A stretch of DNA of 6,444 bases, taken from the NCBI GenBank assembly GCA_002345825.1, contig DDWD01000054.1:1-6444 (forward strand), read 5' to 3'. This DNA is from Bacteroidales bacterium UBA2295 (GTDB lineage Bacteria; Bacteroidota; Bacteroidia; Bacteroidales; Tenuifilaceae). Of the stretch, positions 1-5,339 are shown one piece after another. Each line of letters begins with the position of its first letter. Positions within the stretch are counted from its first letter, which is position 1. Made by a program: the position numbers and the translations under genes. The notes beneath the pieces are model-generated. The model was not told the DNA's origin. It ran no database searches and was given only the letters and a program-made list of their open reading frames with translations.

Positions 1-101
1 TCGGTTCCCGTAAGCACAATTCCAGCAGTGTAGGTTTCCAGTATCTCGTACTGGAAGTAAGCCTTCTTATTCTTTATTGATATTTTGGTTTGTGTTGCCA
101 T
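1..101 (-). CDS. smpB: SsrA-binding protein SmpB, N-terminal 33 codons (cut by window edge)
   Basis: SmpB binds tmRNA (SsrA) and brings it to stalled ribosomes for trans-translation in the cytoplasm. Only the first 33 codons are visible. They begin MATQTKISIKNKKA and continue AYFQYEILETYTAGIVLTGTE, which matches the conserved SmpB opening (basic N-terminus, then a KAYFxYxxxExxxAGIVLxGTE-type strand that starts the OB-fold). The ATG at 101-99 is preceded by AGAGGA, a good Shine-Dalgarno match and the only clear one I see in the window. This site overlaps the stop codon of the upstream YIP1-family gene, 10 bases away, so the two genes are probably co-transcribed. The rest of the gene lies left of the window. 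The family call is firm despite the short piece. Confidence 0.9.
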   Translation of the reverse strand, partial: MATQTKISIKNKKAYFQYEILETYTAGIVLTGT

Positions 102-111
102 TGTCTGTCCT

Positions 112-669
112 CTATAGATGAATTGGAATATTAAAGATCACCACTAACACCATCTCTACGATAAAAATAATGAGGGCGAAAATCAACAGCGAAATTAGTA
201 AAAATCCGGGAATCCTTTCTTTTGCTATACCCGAAAGCATTACGATTGAAAAGTAGAAATAAATTGCACCAATGGTGCTAAGAGAGTAGAGAATTACCTG
301 CGCTGCGGATACAAGGTATGTTAAGCTTGAGAAAAATACTAAAAACGATGCGCAAACTGGAACTACTACTAGCGTTCTGTCAACCGAAAGGTTGCCCTTA
401 AAGCCTTTGGAAAGTTTGCTAATAACATAACTTGCAATGTAAAGGCTTAACATCCATTTTATTGTGGTGAACCCGAAATACCTTATGGCTATGCTTGTCG
501 ACTCGTTGTGGTGAATAATAATTCCAGCAAGGCTTAGTAAGCCAGCTATGATTGAGAAAATAACAATGATCCTAATCCCTAAGTTCTTGCTTGTGTTACT
601 GGGATTTTCCAGAACCTCCCAGCCTGTTTTGGGCGATTTTAAAATCGATTTAAATATATTGATTATCAT
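112..669 (-). CDS. YIP1-family multi-pass membrane protein, 185 aa
   Basis: This is a small integral membrane protein. The soluble N-terminus, MIINIFKSILKSPKTGWEVL, has the 'I..SPK..W..' motif that opens the YIP1-domain proteins common in Bacteroidota. About five hydrophobic segments follow, near residues 31-52, 66-86, 98-118, 121-145 and 152-182. The frame stays open upstream to 843, but that extension would run 77 codons-worth back across the miaA start and has non-membrane, low-quality sequence. I chose the ATG at 669 because the family motif begins there and a promoter-like element sits just upstream. Bacterial YIP1 proteins have no settled function, and I do not assign one. Its stop overlaps the ribosome-binding site of smpB, suggesting an operon, perhaps with translational coupling. 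Family call fairly sure; function unknown. Confidence 0.75.
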   Translation of the reverse strand: MIINIFKSILKSPKTGWEVLENPSNTSKNLGIRIIVIFSIIAGLLSLAGIIIHHNESTSIAIRYFGFTTIKWMLSLYIASYVISKLSKGFKGNLSVDRTLVVVPVCASFLVFFSSLTYLVSAAQVILYSLSTIGAIYFYFSIVMLSGIAKERIPGFLLISLLIFALIIFIVEMVLVVIFNIPIHL

Positions 670-681
670 ACGATTGTTCGT

Positions 682-715
682 TTTGCTAGCGAATGTGCAA
701 AAATAGCTAATTTTA
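682..715 (+). promoter_or_regulatory. candidate Bacteroidota-type promoter for miaA
   Basis: A TTTG at 682-685 and TAATTTTA at 708-715 resemble the Bacteroidota -33 (TTTG) and -7 (TAnnTTTG) elements, with a 22-base spacer and one mismatch in the -7 box. A start about seven bases downstream would leave a leader of roughly 24 bases before the miaA ATG at 746. It is interleaved with the leftward promoter candidate. The match is moderate in AT-rich DNA and could be chance. Confidence 0.35.
698..705 (-). promoter_or_regulatory. -7 element upstream of the YIP1-family/smpB genes
   Basis: Read on the minus strand this is TATTTTTG, an exact match to the Bacteroidota -7 consensus TAnnTTTG, inside CTATTTTTGC. 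Transcription would begin near 692 and give a short leader of about 20 bases before the ATG at 669. No clear TTTG lies at the expected -33 distance; a TTTG at 722-719 is too close. The same 10-mer recurs upstream of the ModE-like gene. Confidence 0.5.
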
Positions 716-745
716 CGGCAAATAGCAGATAAAATTGATACGACT

Positions 746-1687
746 ATGTTCGATTGGAATCCAAATAAATATAACCTTATAACCATACTAGGCCCAACGG
801 CTGGGGGTAAAACCAGCGTAGCAACCCATTTGGCATACGCCATTGGTGGCGAGGTGATAAGTGGCGATTCGCGACAGCTTTACCGCGGAATGGATTTGGG
901 TACTGGCAAGGATTTGCACGACTACGTGGTGGATGGTAAGCAGATACCCCATCATCTTATCGACATTGCCAATGCGGGGTACAGGTTTAATGTGTACGAG
1001 TACCAAACTCATTTTCTTAATGCATACAGCGATATTTCGGGTAGGGGAGTAACTCCAATTCTCTGCGGAGGCTCCGGACTATACATCGAGGCAGCAATCC
1101 GTGGGTATAGGTTGATAGAAGTACCCGAGAATCCTGAGCTGCGCGCCGAGCTGGCCAGCAAATCGCATGAGGAGCTGGAGCAAATGCTGGCATCGATGAA
1201 GAAGCTGCACAACCATACCGATACCGATACGCGCAAGCGGCTGGTGCGCGCCATTGAGATTGAGATACACTATGCCAATGCGCCCGCAAAGGATTTTGAG
1301 TACCCCAAGCTTAACAATATCATTTTTGGCGTTCGATTTCCTCGCCTACAGCAACGGCAACGCATTACCGACAGGTTAAGGCAACGCCTTGGCGAGGGGA
1401 TGATTGATGAGGTGAAGCAGCTACTCGACAGTGGCGTAAAACCCGATGATTTGATGTACTATGGGCTGGAGTACAAGTGGCTAATGCAATACATTTTGGG
1501 CGATATAACGTATGAAGAGATGTTCAGTGGGCTAAACACGGCCATTCATCAGTTTGCCAAGAGGCAAATGACATGGTTTCGGCGTATGGAGCGTAATGGG
1601 ATTACAATCCATTGGATTGATGGGAACTTTTCAATGGATCAGAAGTTAGAATTCATTTTTCACACACTGAAAAAATTTCACGAATGA
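746..1687 (+). CDS. miaA: tRNA dimethylallyltransferase MiaA, 313 aa
   Basis: MiaA transfers the dimethylallyl group of DMAPP to N6 of adenosine 37 in tRNAs reading U-initial codons, the first step toward ms2i6A. Visible landmarks are the P-loop GPTAGGKTS (16-24), the tRNA/prenyl-site segment DSRQLYRGMDLGTGKD (41-56), PHHLID (68-73), GGSGLYIEA (108-116), a TRKRLVRAIEI segment (162-172) and the C-terminal AKRQMTWFRRM (271-281). Length is normal for the family. The P-loop has GG where many MiaA proteins have SG, and the DSRQLYRGMDLGTGKD form differs from the usual DSMQ/DSRQ-IY..-GTAK type. I recall Bacteroides species carrying two MiaA genes, so this may be the divergent paralogue. The gene is divergent from the YIP1/smpB pair and convergent with the transporter locus. 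Confidence 0.93.
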   Translation: MFDWNPNKYNLITILGPTAGGKTSVATHLAYAIGGEVISGDSRQLYRGMDLGTGKDLHDYVVDGKQIPHHLIDIANAGYRFNVYEYQTHFLNAYSDISGRGVTPILCGGSGLYIEAAIRGYRLIEVPENPELRAELASKSHEELEQMLASMKKLHNHTDTDTRKRLVRAIEIEIHYANAPAKDFEYPKLNNIIFGVRFPRLQQRQRITDRLRQRLGEGMIDEVKQLLDSGVKPDDLMYYGLEYKWLMQYILGDITYEEMFSGLNTAIHQFAKRQMTWFRRMERNGITIHWIDGNFSMDQKLEFIFHTLKKFHE

Positions 1688-1716
1688 TTGGCTGATTGAG
1701 GGGATGAAAGATTGCT

Positions 1717-1740
1717 TGCCTCGTAAGAAAGGCGTTTTTT
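1717..1740 (+). terminator. weak intrinsic terminator candidate after miaA
   Basis: GCCT at 1718-1721 can pair with AGGC at 1730-1733 across an 8-base loop, with a possible U-G pair outside it, and six T residues follow at 1735-1740. It lies 30 bases after the miaA stop, in the right place and orientation. The 4-5 bp stem is short, so the call is tentative. Confidence 0.35.
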
Positions 1741-1772
1741 GTTGCGACTGTATCTCAGCTTGTCTCGGAAAC

Positions 1773-1840
1773 AAAAGTTGACGAGAGAAACCGTCGATTT
1801 CTTGGGAGGTTGACGTGATGACGAGGGATGATCAACTTTT
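1773..1840. repeat. 9-bp inverted repeat with internal direct repeats
   Basis: AAAAGTTGA at 1773-1781 is exactly complementary to TCAACTTTT at 1832-1840, 50 bases apart. Inside, GTTGACG occurs twice (1777-1783 and 1809-1815), and GACG (1780-1783) can pair with CGTC (1792-1795). No ORF or known element fits. It could be a remnant of a small repeat element between the convergent miaA and wtpC genes, or chance. Confidence 0.3.
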
Positions 1841-1846
1841 ACAAAC

Positions 1847-1914
1847 CGATTACCGATTGCTCCACAACTTTTGACTTTAAACTTTAAACTTTAAACTTTT
1901 GACTTTAGACTTAA
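1847..1914. repeat. heptanucleotide tandem repeats (CCGATTA, then ACTTTAA units)
   Basis: CCGATTA-CCGATTG at 1847-1860 is followed, after a 6-base gap, by six 7-base units in register at 1867-1908: ACTTTTG, ACTTTAA three times, ACTTTTG, ACTTTAG. A partial unit (ACTTAA) follows at 1909-1914. The repeat sits between the 3' ends of miaA and wtpC. Similar period-7 arrays of other sequence occur in the other spacers of this window. There are no spacers between units, so it is not CRISPR. Confidence 0.85.
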
Positions 1915-1945
1915 TTTTAGAACTACCCAACCGACAAATTACCAC

Positions 1946-3001
1946 CTACTCCCCAATAAACCGAACGCTACTGGCCTTAAACGATATCCAAACCTCTGCA
2001 CCAACAGCAATGCTCAACTTTTGAATCGATTCCATGGTCACCAGCGAGTACACGTTGACCCCAATATCCACAATTACCTCTACGCCAAATCGCTGTGGAT
2101 ATACATCAATTACCTTTCCTTTAAAATGGTTCTGCGAACTCGAGTCCATTACAGTATTACTGATGCTTACAGCATTTTCTGGAAAGGTTATGTACCCATC
2201 GGTAATGGCTTCGCCCAGTAGAAAAACCGGTAGCCGATTGCCAATAATTGCCTCAGTTAAATCTTTATTTTTTGAGGAGATAGAATTTATCTTGTAAAAA
2301 TTCTTAATCCCACCAAACCCTGCCACAAATGACGATGCGGGTTTGCTAAATACCTCCTGCGGAGTACCTGTTTGCTCAATTATCCCATTGTTCATTACAG
2401 CAATACGGTGTGCCAGTGCGATGGCCTCCTCGTAATCGTGAGTAACGTGGATAATGGTTTGTCCCTTACGGTTAATCTCGCGGAGGAGCTTTCTGATTTC
2501 GGCTCTGCGCTCCACATCGAGCGATGAGAGGGGCTCGTCGAGCAACAACACATCGGGTTTGGTTACTAGCGTTCGAGCAAGGGCAACCCGCTGCTGCTCA
2601 CCCCCCGAGAGGGTGGTTATGTTACGCCTTAGTAGATGCTCAATGGATAGGCTTTGCGCTGCTTCAACTACCAATCGGTTTATCTCCATCCGCGTTTTCC
2701 CTTTCCGTAGCAACGGGTACGCAATGTTTTGTTTAACCGATAGATGGGGGAAAAGGGCTAAATCTTGAAAAACTAAACCCACTTTGCGCTCTTGAATTTT
2801 TATCTTGTCGAGGTTGATATTGTTAATTTCAACAGAGCCTGAGTCGGGTTGAATTAACCCGGCAATTATCTCCAGCACTATCGACTTGCCTGCACCCGAT
2901 GGGCCAAGTAGTATAAAATACTCCCCCTTTTTCACCTGAAGCGAAACATCTTTCAGGTTAAAAACCCCTAACGTTTTATATATGTTGCTTACTTTAAGCA
3001 T
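1946..3001 (-). CDS. wtpC: tungstate/molybdate ABC transporter ATP-binding protein (WtpC/ModC type), 351 aa
   Basis: This cytoplasmic ATPase would power oxyanion import through the adjacent permease. All nucleotide-binding motifs are intact: Walker A GPSGAGKS (33-40), Q-loop VFQD (77-80), signature LSGGEQQRVALA (131-142), Walker B VLLLDEP (151-157), D-loop SSLD (159-162) and the H-loop histidine in VTHD (H188). A C-terminal extension of about 120 residues ends in a beta-rich TOBE/MOP-like domain (about 290-351), as in ModC and WtpC, where it can bind oxyanion and inhibit transport. Sequence alone also allows a sulfate (CysA) or other TOBE-type ATPase; the WtpA-like neighbour decides for tungstate/molybdate. 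The ATG at 3001 overlaps the permease stop by 8 bases, a sign of translational coupling. No clear terminator follows its stop codon. Confidence 0.85.
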   Translation of the reverse strand: MLKVSNIYKTLGVFNLKDVSLQVKKGEYFILLGPSGAGKSIVLEIIAGLIQPDSGSVEINNINLDKIKIQERKVGLVFQDLALFPHLSVKQNIAYPLLRKGKTRMEINRLVVEAAQSLSIEHLLRRNITTLSGGEQQRVALARTLVTKPDVLLLDEPLSSLDVERRAEIRKLLREINRKGQTIIHVTHDYEEAIALAHRIAVMNNGIIEQTGTPQEVFSKPASSFVAGFGGIKNFYKINSISSKNKDLTEAIIGNRLPVFLLGEAITDGYITFPENAVSISNTVMDSSSQNHFKGKVIDVYPQRFGVEVIVDIGVNVYSLVTMESIQKLSIAVGAEVWISFKASSVRFIGE

Positions 3002-3776
3002 CTTTATTTCGTTTTATTGCAAGTAGCCTGATTATCACAAACACCGTTAGGCTAATGGCGATGAAAAGAACGGCAGCTGGTCTGGCGTATTTTAATCCAA
3101 AGGCATTAAACCTATCGAAGATTAGCACTGGTGCCACCATGGGATGATAGGCTACAATAACTACTGCACCAAATTCGCTCATACCGCGGGCAAACATCAT
3201 CACCAAACCCGAAACAATGCTACGCCATGCCAAGGGTAGCGATATTGTAAAAAATACCCTTGCGGGTGATGCGCCAAGCACCAGAGCTGCTTTTTCTAAC
3301 CGTTCGGGAACTGCTGCAAATCCCTCGCGCGCTGCATTTAGCAGAAACGGAAGGCTAACAAAGGCCATGGCTACGGCAATAGCGGCTGGGCTGCCCACAA
3401 GGTTAAAACCCATCGACCCTGCAATTTTTCCAATTACTGAGTCGCGGCTAATGAAGCCAAGGAGGGCGATTCCCGCCGCCGAATGCGGAATCACAATAGG
3501 AAGGTCTATAATTCCTATCACCACATTTTTTAATGCGAAGTTATGTCTGGCCAACATGTAAGCCAAAGGAATCGCCAGAACGGAGAAAGCAATTGTGGCA
3601 CCCATAGATACCGATAGGGTTAGCCAAATGCTTTGCTGCACCTCGCTGTCGGAGGCTGTATCAACTAAAGAGGCTAGGGGAGTGGCGAAAACCATTCCTA
3701 GTAGCGGAGCAACAATGAATAGTAGCACCAATCCTCCTAGAAAAGCAAAGAGAAGTTTTATGGGCGATTTTTGCAT
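2994..3776 (-). CDS. wtpB: tungstate/molybdate ABC transporter permease (WtpB/ModB type), 260 aa
   Basis: This is the inner-membrane channel of the oxyanion importer, with about six hydrophobic segments. The cytoplasmic coupling (EAA) loop is clear: E161-K-A-A, G168 in LGASPARVFF, and the closing LP at 180-181, which together contact the ATPase. The following MMFARGMSEFGAVVIVAYHP segment is characteristic of molybdate/tungstate and sulfate permeases. The length suits the family. The frame could begin at a TTG at 3782, directly after an in-frame stop, but the ATG at 3776 gives a conventional start (MQKSPIKLLF) and I prefer it. The gene overlaps wtpC by 8 bases. It is separated from wtpA by 392 bases of repeat-rich DNA, which is unusual for binding-protein and permease genes of one transporter. 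Substrate is inferred from the neighbours. Confidence 0.85.
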   Translation of the reverse strand: MQKSPIKLLFAFLGGLVLLFIVAPLLGMVFATPLASLVDTASDSEVQQSIWLTLSVSMGATIAFSVLAIPLAYMLARHNFALKNVVIGIIDLPIVIPHSAAGIALLGFISRDSVIGKIAGSMGFNLVGSPAAIAVAMAFVSLPFLLNAAREGFAAVPERLEKAALVLGASPARVFFTISLPLAWRSIVSGLVMMFARGMSEFGAVVIVAYHPMVAPVLIFDRFNAFGLKYARPAAVLFIAISLTVFVIIRLLAIKRNKDA

Positions 3777-3800
3777 TCGCAATTAGGTTTTCATAAGTTT

Positions 3801-3831
3801 CAAAAAAACTGAAAATTATTGTAATAACAAC
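3801..3831 (-). promoter_or_regulatory. possible promoter for wtpB-wtpC
   Basis: On the minus strand GTTG (3831-3828) and TTTTTTTG (3808-3801) are 19 bases apart and each differs by one base from the Bacteroidota -33 TTTG and -7 TAnnTTTG elements. Transcription would start near 3795, about 20 bases before the wtpB ATG. The long spacer after wtpA makes a separate promoter plausible, but the site is weak and AT-rich. Confidence 0.3.
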
Positions 3832-3879
3832 GATTAAATTATACGTTAAACATCATATCAATCAACCAATCTTTGCCTT

Positions 3880-3909
3880 AACCTCAATCTCAACCTCAAC
3901 CTCAACCTT
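3880..3909. repeat. hexanucleotide tandem repeat AACCTC, five units
   Basis: Five uninterrupted 6-base units: AACCTC, AATCTC, AACCTC, AACCTC, AACCTT. It lies in the wtpA-wtpB spacer. No coding potential is apparent on either strand. Confidence 0.85.
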
Positions 3910-3922
3910 TAAATCATCATAA

Positions 3923-3952
3923 AGTTGGCAAAAGCAAATAGCAGTTGGCAAA
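3923..3952. repeat. pair of direct repeats AGTTGGCAAA
   Basis: The 10-mer AGTTGGCAAA occurs at 3923-3932 and 3943-3952, starting 20 bases apart, about two turns of DNA. This spacing could suit a protein binding one face of the helix. No known operator is recognised, and in such a repeat-rich spacer it may be incidental. Confidence 0.5.
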
Positions 3953-3955
3953 GTA

Positions 3956-3980
3956 GGACGAATCAATCAATCAATCGTCC
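3956..3980. repeat. AATC tetranucleotide repeat framed by GGACG/CGTCC arms
   Basis: Four AATC units (3961-3976) lie between GGACG (3956-3960) and its complement CGTCC (3976-3980), so the tetramer tract would be the loop of a 5-bp hairpin. AATCAATC recurs as GGTCAATCAATC at about 4023-4034. Function unknown. Confidence 0.6.
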
Positions 3981-4003
3981 ATACTCTTCAGACGCTGACA
4001 GCT

Positions 4004-4024
4004 TGCCTGCCGGCAAAGGCAGGG
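4004..4024. repeat. GC-rich hairpin, GCCTGCC family, small member
   Basis: CCTGCC (4006-4011) can pair with GGCAGG (4018-4023) across a 6-base loop; an alternative palindrome TGCCGGCA lies at 4008-4015. It shares TGCCTGCC and GGCAGGG with the larger hairpin 60 bases to the right, so both look like members of one intergenic repeat family. The sequence is far more GC-rich than its surroundings. Confidence 0.65.
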
Positions 4025-4068
4025 TCAATCAATCTATACCTCAACCTTATCAATTCCCAATCATTTAA

Positions 4069-4082
4069 CCGATTACCAATTA
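4069..4082. repeat. short period-7 repeat CCGATTA-CCAATTA
   Basis: Two heptamer units stand next to the large hairpin. The 11-mer AACCGATTACC at 4067-4077 also occurs at 1844-1854, linking this spacer with the miaA-wtpC spacer. Another period-7 run (GATTACC, GACTATC, GATCACC) lies on the other side of the hairpin at 4141-4161. Confidence 0.5.
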
Positions 4083-4083
4083 C

Positions 4084-4141
4084 CCCTGCCTGACTGCCTG
4101 CCCGACTACCCTGGTCAGGCGGGCAGGCAAGGCAGGCAGGG
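4084..4141. repeat. large GC-rich imperfect palindrome (REP-like) between wtpA and wtpB
   Basis: CCCTGCCTG (4084-4092) pairs with CAGGCAGGG (4133-4141), and TGCCTGCCCG (4095-4104) pairs with CGGGCAGGCA (4120-4129). The two helices are separated by a 2-by-3-base internal loop, and the apical loop is 15 bases. This gives 19 perfect base pairs in an AT-rich background. It starts 27 bases after the wtpA stop in the direction of transcription, without a T-run. It could act as a partial terminator, a 3'-end stabiliser of wtpA mRNA, or simply be a dispersed repeat. Related sequence lies at 4004-4024. Confidence 0.8.
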
Positions 4142-4168
4142 ATTACCGACTATCGATCACCTAAAAAC

Positions 4169-5071
4169 TTACCTAGTAATCAATGGCCATACAAGCGGCA
4201 TTCCCATCGATTCGATAATCTTTAAGCCCTTGTCTTTGTGGGTATAGTAGTCAAGAAACTTTTTTGCTAGCTCCTTATTCGGTGCATTTTTCGGAATTGT
4301 GATTCCGTAAACCATTGGTTCGCCAACAATAGTTAGCGAATCGCCAGGTGCAGAGCCCCTAATGGTAACGCTAGCTTGTTTGTAAACCTCCTCGTATTTA
4401 GGGTTTCCCAGATTTATTTGGGTTGGTAATGAAAGGTACAGTAAATCGTGCTGAACGGCAACCGAACGATACAGGAAGATATAATCGATAGCACCCGTTT
4501 CGAGCAGCGCAATAAGGTCAACCTCCTTGGGTCGAATAAACCTAGTGTCTTTAGCCTCTATGGATTTTGCAAGTTTGGGCTGGTTGTAAAACAATTCAGC
4601 CAATTGCAGGGTAAGCAGCGTGCGGTAACCACAGGGGTCGGCATTGGGATCGCTACGGCCAAAGTGCACCTCGGGTTTCCGAAGAATTTGGTACCAATTC
4701 TCCTGATTAATTTCATTGGCATACTTCGATTTGCTAGTGTGTACAAGTGCCATCTCGTTGCCGGCAAATGGGATATTGAAATCCGTATGATCGGGGATAA
4801 GCAGCTGGTCAATAATCTTGTAATCGGCCGAGGCCATAATATCGGCTGGGCGATTTAGCTCAGTAATTTTGCGTGCACACTCCACACTTCCTGCCGCCTC
4901 TAGGTGGAATTGTACCCCGGGGTTCTCTGCCTTAAAGCTATCGGCAATGGCCTTCATTGGCATCGATAGGCTTCCTGCATGAAAAATGGTTAAGGTTTGT
5001 TTATCATTAGTGGTTGTAGTACATGCAGCTATAGTAAAAGCGGCTACAACAAGGATGATTGCTTTTTTCAT
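4169..5071 (-). CDS. wtpA: tungstate/molybdate-binding lipoprotein (WtpA/ModA type), 300 aa
   Basis: This is the extracytoplasmic binding protein that captures tungstate or molybdate and delivers it to the WtpB-WtpC importer. The N-terminus is a lipoprotein signal: basic MKK, a hydrophobic stretch and lipobox IAAC with the acylated Cys at 17. The mature part follows the WtpA pattern: LTIFHAGSLSMP (27-38), EAAGSVECARKITEL (58-72), ADIMASADY (76-84), FGRSDPNADPCGYRT (137-151), RPKEVDLIALLETG (180-193), YRSVAVQHDL (201-210) and VYGITIPKNAPN (254-265). From memory of the archaeal structures, D145 and E183 are the likely carboxylates giving octahedral tungstate coordination; an alignment must confirm this. 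The start ATG is 12 bases from an operator-like palindrome. Tungstate is favoured over molybdate because of the archaeal-type WtpA motifs, but both may be carried. Confidence 0.88.
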   Translation of the reverse strand: MKKAIILVVAAFTIAACTTTTNDKQTLTIFHAGSLSMPMKAIADSFKAENPGVQFHLEAAGSVECARKITELNRPADIMASADYKIIDQLLIPDHTDFNIPFAGNEMALVHTSKSKYANEINQENWYQILRKPEVHFGRSDPNADPCGYRTLLTLQLAELFYNQPKLAKSIEAKDTRFIRPKEVDLIALLETGAIDYIFLYRSVAVQHDLLYLSLPTQINLGNPKYEEVYKQASVTIRGSAPGDSLTIVGEPMVYGITIPKNAPNKELAKKFLDYYTHKDKGLKIIESMGMPLVWPLITR

Positions 5072-5082
5072 TGCTTATGGTT

Positions 5083-5111
5083 TTTCGTTATGCAAAAAAA
5101 GCATATCGAAA
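5083..5111. promoter_or_regulatory. putative ModE-type operator upstream of wtpA
   Basis: Arms TTTCGTTATGC (5083-5093) and GCATATCGAAA (5101-5111) are complementary at 10 of 11 positions around a run of seven A residues; the one mismatch is 5088/5106. The half-sites CGTTAT and ATATCG resemble those of characterised ModE boxes (CGnTATAT with an A/T-rich centre). The site ends 12 bases before the wtpA ATG and covers the likely -7 element, a good place for a repressor. The gene for a ModE-like protein lies just upstream. Binding is inferred. Confidence 0.6.
5093..5100 (-). promoter_or_regulatory. candidate -7 element of the wtpA promoter
   Basis: On the minus strand this reads TTTTTTTG, one base from TAnnTTTG, with a T-rich stretch about 20 bases upstream in place of TTTG. 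Transcription would start near 5086, leaving a leader of about 15 bases. It is the spacer of the operator-like palindrome. Confidence 0.35.
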
Positions 5112-5180
5112 TGGAATAAAAAAGGAAAATGATAAAAGAATTGGTACTACTGCAATTTTTAGTTGTATGATTTTAGGGTC

Positions 5181-5246
5181 GGAAGTCCGAAGACCGAAGT
5201 TGGAAGTTTGAAGCATGTTAATTCTGTCTTCTGACTTCAGTCTTCA
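5181..5246. repeat. inverted pair of period-7 repeat arrays (NGAAGNN / NNCTTCN)
   Basis: Five heptamers at 5181-5215 (GGAAGTC, CGAAGAC, CGAAGTT, GGAAGTT, TGAAGCA) are followed after 10 bases by three heptamers of the opposite sense at 5226-5246 (GTCTTCT, GACTTCA, GTCTTCA). Because both arrays have the same period, they can pair in several registers to give an imperfect hairpin. The element is between the modE-like stop and the wtpA promoter. Confidence 0.75.
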
Positions 5247-5339
5247 AATCCAAACCAAAGATTTAAGTTTGCTATAATTTACATAGTTTCCACGAAATTG
5301 GTAGTAGAACCAAAGAATTTAGGTTATGAGGATTAAAAA

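Noticed and set aside
670..843. N-terminal extension of the YIP1-family gene to 843, overlapping miaA head to head
   Set aside because: The added 58 residues lack family similarity, overlap the miaA start on the other strand and would skip the promoter element at 698-705. The family motif begins at the ATG at 669.
1847..1914. CRISPR array
   Set aside because: Units are 7 bases and contiguous, with no unique spacers and no cas genes.
2454..2768. Long plus-strand ORFs inside wtpC, wtpB, wtpA and minus-strand ORFs inside miaA
   Set aside because: They are antisense or frame-shifted shadows of genes with complete conserved motifs and have no recognisable protein pattern of their own.
3777..3782. 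TTG start for the permease two codons earlier
   Set aside because: It directly follows an in-frame stop, adds only two residues, and the ATG at 3776 is a normal start.
5298..5313. Terminator hairpin TTGGT/ACCAA after the ModE-like gene
   Set aside because: Only five weak pairs, with no T-run following on the minus strand.
5072..5339. Molybdenum-cofactor riboswitch upstream of wtpA
   Set aside because: The likely leader is only about 15 bases and I see no aptamer-like structure; the regulator and operator explain control better.
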